Shown in pieces: positions 60,487 to 64,000 of a stretch of 64,000 nucleotides of DNA. A program made the position numbers and the translations under genes. A model generated the notes under the pieces. It worked only from the letters and a program-made list of their open reading frames with translations, made no database searches and had not been told where the DNA came from. Origin of the DNA: Rathayibacter sp. VKM Ac-2857 (lineage in GTDB: Bacteria; Actinomycetota; Actinomycetes; Actinomycetales; Microbacteriaceae); NCBI RefSeq assembly GCF_013205025.1, contig NZ_JABMLE010000001.1:868001-932000 (forward strand), given 5' to 3'. How positions within the stretch are numbered: position 1 is the first letter of the stretch; every line of letters starts with the position of its first letter.

Positions 60487-61924
60487 CGAGACTCCAATGC
60501 GCACCCGTCTGGGTGTCTTCGATCGTGATTCCCGCAGCAGCGAGATCGGTTCGGATGCGGTCGGCGGCCGCCCAGTCGCGCTGCTCGCGCGCGGTCTGGC
60601 GCTCGGCGACCAAGCGGTCGACGAGCACGGTGAGGGCCCGGTAGGTGGGCTCGTCGTCGGAGCGCGCCCACTCGGGGGCCTCCGGGTCGATGCCGAGGAC
60701 CGACGCCATGGCGAGCACCTGCGTGCGCAGCGCGGACACCGTGCCGAGGTCCTCCGCGTCGAGCGCGGCGTTGCCGGCCCGCACGGTCTCGTGCAGGACG
60801 CCGATGGCCTGCGGGACCGAGAGGTCGTCGTCCATCGCCTCGGCGAACTCGTCCGGCACGACCGGCGTGCCCACCGCGGCGAAGCGGGTGCCCTCGAGGC
60901 GCCGGCGCGAGCGGTCGAGGAAGCCCTCGATCCGCTCGAGCGCCGCCTCGGCCTCCTCGAGCGCGCCGTCGTGGAACTCGAGCGTCGAGCGGTAGTGCGC
61001 CGAGCCGAGGTAGTAGCGGACGACCAGCGGGCGGGCGGAGTCGAGGAGCTCGGAGGCGAAGACGGAGTTGCCGAGCGACTTGCTCATCTTCTGACCGGTC
61101 ACCGACACGAGGCCGTTGTGCAACCAGTAGCTGGCGAAGGCGTGGCCCGCGGCGCTCGACTGGGCGAGCTCGTTCTCGTGGTGCGGGAAGCGCAGGTCGA
61201 GCCCGCCGCCGTGGATGTCGAACTGCGTGCCGAGGTACTTCGTCGACATGGCGGAGCACTCGATGTGCCAGCCGGGCCGGCCCCTCCCCCAGGGCGAGGC
61301 CCAGGAGGCCGATTCGGGCTCCTCCGGCTTCATGCCCTTCCACAGGGCGAAGTCGTGCGGGTCGCGCTTGCCGCGCGGGTCGGCGTCGGTCGCCGCCTCC
61401 ATGCTCTCGAGGCGCTGGTGGGTGAGCGCGCCGTAGTCGGGCCAGGAGCGGGTGTCGAAGTAGACGTCGCCGGAGTCGTCGGGAGCGGGGTAGGCGTGAC
61501 CCAGCTCGATCAGGCGCTGCACGAGCGCGACCATCTCGGCGATGCTCGCCGTGGCGCGCGGCTCGTAGGTGGGGGCGAGGATGCCGAGCGCGGAGTACGC
61601 GGCCGTGAACTCGAGCTCGACGCGGTAGGCGAGGGCCCACCACTGCTCGGAGGGCTCGCCCTCGCCGGCGGCGCGACGCGCCTGCTCGGCGATCGCCAGG
61701 ATCTTGTCGTCGATGTCGGTGACGTTGCGCACGAGGGTCACCCGGTAGCCGCGGTAGGCGAGCCAGCGGCGCAGCTGGTCGTAGACCAGGGCGGAGCGCA
61801 GGTGCCCGATGTGCGGCGACGACTGCACCGTGGGTCCGCAGACGTACATCCCGACCTCGTTCTCGCGGAGGGGGACGAAATCGACGAGGGCCTGGGCCTT
61901 CGAGTCATGCAGTCGCAGAGTCAC
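60476..61924 (-). CDS. cysS: Cysteinyl-tRNA synthetase
   Basis: A 482-residue class I synthetase of standard length. C29 in MYVCGPTV with later Cys and His residues in HIECSAM and FPHHENE bind zinc. The HIGH motif is 38-41 (SPHIGHLRS) and [11 protein letters not shown] is the KMSKS loop. It charges tRNA-Cys. GTG 61924 is the start. It is 56 bp after ispDF on the same strand and overlaps rlmB by 11 bp, giving an operon linking isoprenoid synthesis, tRNA charging and rRNA modification. Confidence 0.97.
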   Translation of the reverse strand: MTLRLHDSKAQALVDFVPLRENEVGMYVCGPTVQSSPHIGHLRSALVYDQLRRWLAYRGYRVTLVRNVTDIDDKILAIAEQARRAAGEGEPSEQWWALAYRVELEFTAAYSALGILAPTYEPRATASIAEMVALVQRLIELGHAYPAPDDSGDVYFDTRSWPDYGALTHQRLESMEAATDADPRGKRDPHDFALWKGMKPEEPESASWASPWGRGRPGWHIECSAMSTKYLGTQFDIHGGGLDLRFPHHENELAQSSAAGHAFASYWLHNGLVSVTGQKMSKSLGNSVFASELLDSARPLVVRYYLGSAHYRSTLEFHDGALEEAEAALERIEGFLDRSRRRLEGTRFAAVGTPVVPDEFAEAMDDDLSVPQAIGVLHETVRAGNAALDAEDLGTVSALRTQVLAMASVLGIDPEAPEWARSDDEPTYRALTVLVDRLVAERQTAREQRDWAAADRIRTDLAAAGITIEDTQTGAHWSLDGE

Positions 61925-61980
61925 GCCGCGAGTTTACCGGGCGGGGCGGTCGCGGCCGGGCGGCGGGCCAGCGCGGTGGA

Positions 61981-63177
61981 TCAGCGCCGGGATCCGGGGG
62001 TGGGGAGGACGAGTGCAGTGGCGGTCGCCGCGACCCCCTCGCCGCGGCCGGTGAAGCCGAGCGCGTCGGAGGTGGTGGCCGCGACGCTGACCGGGGCGCC
62101 GAGGAGGGCGGAGAGCAGCTGCTGCGCCTCCTCCCGCCGCGGGGAGAACTTCGGGCGGTTGCCGATCAGCTGGACCGAGACGTTGCCGATGGTGAAGCCG
62201 GCCGCCTCGACGAGCTCGCGGGTCGCCCGGAGGAAGACCTCGCCGTGCGCGTCCTGGAAGCGAGGGTCGTCGGTGCCGAAGCGGGAGCCGATGTCGCCGA
62301 GGTTCGCCGCGGCGAGCAGGGCGTCGCAGATCGCGTGCGCGACCGGGTCGCCGTCGCTGTGCCCGGACAGCCCGCGCTCCCCGGGCCAGTGCAGACCGGC
62401 GACCCAGAGCGGCGAGGCGTCGTCGAAGGCGTGCACGTCGGTGCCGATGCCGACCCGCGGCACCGCGGCCGACGGCGCCGGCGCGAGCAGCTGCTCCGCC
62501 CGGGCGAGGTCCCAGGGCGTGGTGATCTTGAAGGCGAGCGGGTCGCCGGGGACGACGACGGAGCCGCGGCCGTGCGCGGCGAGCAGGGCCGCATCGTCGG
62601 TGAACTCCCGGCCGGCGGCGGCGTAGGCCTCGTCGAGAAGGTGCCGGGGGAAGCCCTGCGGCGTCTGCACGGCGGCGAGCTGCGAGCGGTCGACGGTGTC
62701 GAGGATCGCCGCGTCGGCGTCGATGAGCTTGATGGTGTCGGTGACTGGCAGGCCGGGGATGGCGCCGCCGCCGGTGGAGCGGACGGCGGCGAGCACGCGC
62801 TCGAACTGCGCGACGGGCGTGAGGGCCCGCGCGGCGTCGTGCACGAGGACGGTCTCGACGCCGGGGAGCAGGAGCGCCAGGCCGCGGGCGACGGAGTCCT
62901 GCCGGGTGGCTCCGCCGGCGGTGACGAGGACTTCGACGGCGGGCCCTGAGGCGCGGCGGCAGAGCTCGACGGTCGCGTCGACGAGCGGCTCCGGTGCGAC
63001 GACGACGACCTGCACCGGCTCGGCGAGAGTGAGGACGGTGCGGAGGCTGCGCTCGAGGATGGTGACACCCGCGCACTCGACGTAGGCCTTCGGGAGCTCG
63101 CGCCCAAGGCGGGTGCCGCTGCCGGCGGCGACGATGACCACGGCCGCGCTCGGCGTCGATCCGGTGACGGTGTTCAA
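61981..63177 (-). CDS. ispDF: Fused IspD-IspF isoprenoid enzyme
   Basis: A 398-residue bifunctional enzyme. The IspD part (about 1-230) has the nucleotide loop [16 protein letters not shown], then HDAARALTP and [12 protein letters not shown]. The IspF part (about 241-398) has [11 protein letters not shown] with metal-binding Asp/His, [27 protein letters not shown] and [15 protein letters not shown]. IspD makes CDP-methylerythritol and IspF cyclises the phosphorylated product to MEcPP; IspE is elsewhere. TTG start 63177 has AAAGGA 7 nt upstream. The fusion is common in Alpha- and some Actinobacteria. Confidence 0.96.
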   Translation of the reverse strand: MNTVTGSTPSAAVVIVAAGSGTRLGRELPKAYVECAGVTILERSLRTVLTLAEPVQVVVVAPEPLVDATVELCRRASGPAVEVLVTAGGATRQDSVARGLALLLPGVETVLVHDAARALTPVAQFERVLAAVRSTGGGAIPGLPVTDTIKLIDADAAILDTVDRSQLAAVQTPQGFPRHLLDEAYAAAGREFTDDAALLAAHGRGSVVVPGDPLAFKITTPWDLARAEQLLAPAPSAAVPRVGIGTDVHAFDDASPLWVAGLHWPGERGLSGHSDGDPVAHAICDALLAAANLGDIGSRFGTDDPRFQDAHGEVFLRATRELVEAAGFTIGNVSVQLIGNRPKFSPRREEAQQLLSALLGAPVSVAATTSDALGFTGRGEGVAATATALVLPTPGSRR

Positions 63178-63333
63178 CGGGACGTCCTTTCGCCGCCGGT
63201 CACAGTAGCAGCGGCGGGGCGGAGGGGGCAGCCCGGCCGGGACGCGAGCGCGGCTGCGCTATTCTGTGTGCGGCTCCTGCACCTCGAATCCGCCCTGCCC
63301 GGGGTGGGCGGAGCCGATGATCTGGAGGAACCC

Positions 63334-63897
63334 GTGAAGGCGCGTCTCGCTGCATCCGTCGTTCTCGCGGTCGGCGTCGCGTTCGCCACCGCAGGCTGCA
63401 ACCTCGTCGCCCCGCAGGCGACCCGGGCGATCTACGACCCGAGCGACGGCGTGGGTGCGACGGTCGGCGACGTGTCGATCCGCAACGCGATGATCATCTC
63501 CGAGGACGGCGAGGTCGGCACGCTCGTCGTCTCGCTGGTCAACGACACCGACGAGACGGTCAGCGTCGAGGTGCAGTACGAGGCGAGCACCGGCCGGACG
63601 AGCGACACGGTGGACGCGGTCCCCGGTCGCACGGAGGTCCGCCCGGACAGCACCGAGTCGGTGACGATGGAGGGTCTCGACACCCTTCCCGGCAGCCTGT
63701 TCCCCGTCTACTTCCAGTACGGCTCGGAGGAGGGCAAGGAGCTCCTCGTCCCGATCCTGACGAACGCCCTCGAGGCCTACGCGACGCTGACCCCGGTCCC
63801 GTCGGCCACCCCGACCCTCACGCCCACGCCGGACCCGGCGCAGACCGCGCTGCCGACCCCGACCGTGCAGCCCGGCGTCGACGCCCCGGCGGAGTAG
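63334..63897 (+). CDS. Hypothetical lipoprotein with Thr-Pro tail
   Basis: A 187-residue lipoprotein. The signal segment SVVLAVGVAFATAGC ends in a lipobox cysteine. The mature part is an immunoglobulin-like beta domain (VGDVSIRNAMIISEDGEVGT, TLVVSLVNDTDETVSVEVQY, VRPDSTESVTMEGL), then a 50-residue Pro/Thr-rich tail (TPTLTPTPDPAQTALPTPT) likely to span the cell wall. GTG 63334 has GGAGGA upstream. Similar lipoproteins are common beside ispDF in Microbacteriaceae, with no known function. Confidence 0.8.
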   Translation: MKARLAASVVLAVGVAFATAGCNLVAPQATRAIYDPSDGVGATVGDVSIRNAMIISEDGEVGTLVVSLVNDTDETVSVEVQYEASTGRTSDTVDAVPGRTEVRPDSTESVTMEGLDTLPGSLFPVYFQYGSEEGKELLVPILTNALEAYATLTPVPSATPTLTPTPDPAQTALPTPTVQPGVDAPAE

Positions 63898-63909
63898 CAC
63901 CCGTTCCTC

Positions 63910-63945
63910 ACGAAGGGCCGTCCACCTCGGTGGGCGGCCCTTCGT
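63910..63945 (+). terminator. Terminator of the lipoprotein gene
   Basis: A 17-bp stem (63910-63926 with 63929-63945) with one G-U pair, 12 bp past the stop. Confidence 0.85.
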
Positions 63946-63959
63946 CGTTCAGTCGGTCG

Positions 63960-63998
63960 GGTCTCGATACGCCCCTGCGGGGCTACTCGACCAGCATG
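63960..63998. repeat. REP-like palindrome at right edge
   Basis: TCTCGATACGCC, then a GC palindrome, then CTACTCGACCAGCATG: the same unit as the cluster at 58983-59243. Confidence 0.8.
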
Positions 63999-64000
63999 TG

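Overview
This window is high-GC DNA from an actinobacterium. Gene content and order point to Microbacteriaceae, probably Rathayibacter or a close relative: a DUF3027 gene joined to a long cold-shock protein, DUF2530, DUF3263, DUF4032, a fused ispDF followed by cysS and an rRNA methyltransferase, an XFP phosphoketolase, and intergenic palindromes built on a TCTCGATACGCC core. The genus is an inference. No rRNA, replication origin or CRISPR array is present. Many genes have a TANNNT hexamer ending 6 or 7 nt before the start codon and no Shine-Dalgarno sequence, which suggests leaderless transcription.

Layout. 1-11 kb: 5' end of a YidC insertase gene, a MarR regulator, an OmpR-type two-component system, then single housekeeping or unknown genes (Wzz-like, DUF429, Pr6Pr, SGNH hydrolase, MFS carrier, alpha/beta hydrolase). 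11.1-14.5 kb: an ABC transporter with two large permeases beside a small secreted protein. 14.7-24.3 kb: a carbohydrate locus with an aldose epimerase, a DUF5107-TPR protein, two sugar permeases, a Tat-type binding lipoprotein, a cellulase-like glycosidase and a divergent AraC regulator. It has no ATPase; the MsmK/UgpC-type ATPase at 56.4 kb could serve it. 24.4-29.0 kb: small secreted proteins with a decayed tandem duplication containing a truncated SGNH hydrolase, two paralogous lipoproteins and a copied 3' end of a DUF2079 gene. 29.2-34.6 kb: tRNA-Arg, a YtrA-type GntR/ABC operon under a perfect inverted-repeat operator, and phosphoketolase bracketed by long hairpins. 35-47.8 kb: NlpC/P60 hydrolase with a possible c-di-AMP riboswitch, DtxR/IdeR regulator, serC, DUF3027/cold-shock pair, a second two-component system, a WXG100 protein, groEL with two CIRCE operators, cspA, LytR_C, DUF3263, GNAT, msrB and a nitroreductase-like gene.

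47.9-53.9 kb is a 5.9-kb genomic island in tRNA-Thr(TGU), bounded by a 35-bp direct repeat. It holds a 5'-truncated tyrosine integrase, a serine recombinase with a candidate res site upstream, and AT-richer cargo of unknown genes, including a DUF2971 protein and two membrane-anchored proteins. It is the most clearly accessory part of the window.

53.9-64 kb: acyltransferase, DsbA-like thiol oxidoreductase, sugar ABC ATPase, DUF4032 kinase-fold protein, a cluster of REP-like palindromes, the TrmH-type methyltransferase / cysS / ispDF set on the minus strand, and a lipoprotein. The window ends in another copy of the REP-like palindrome.
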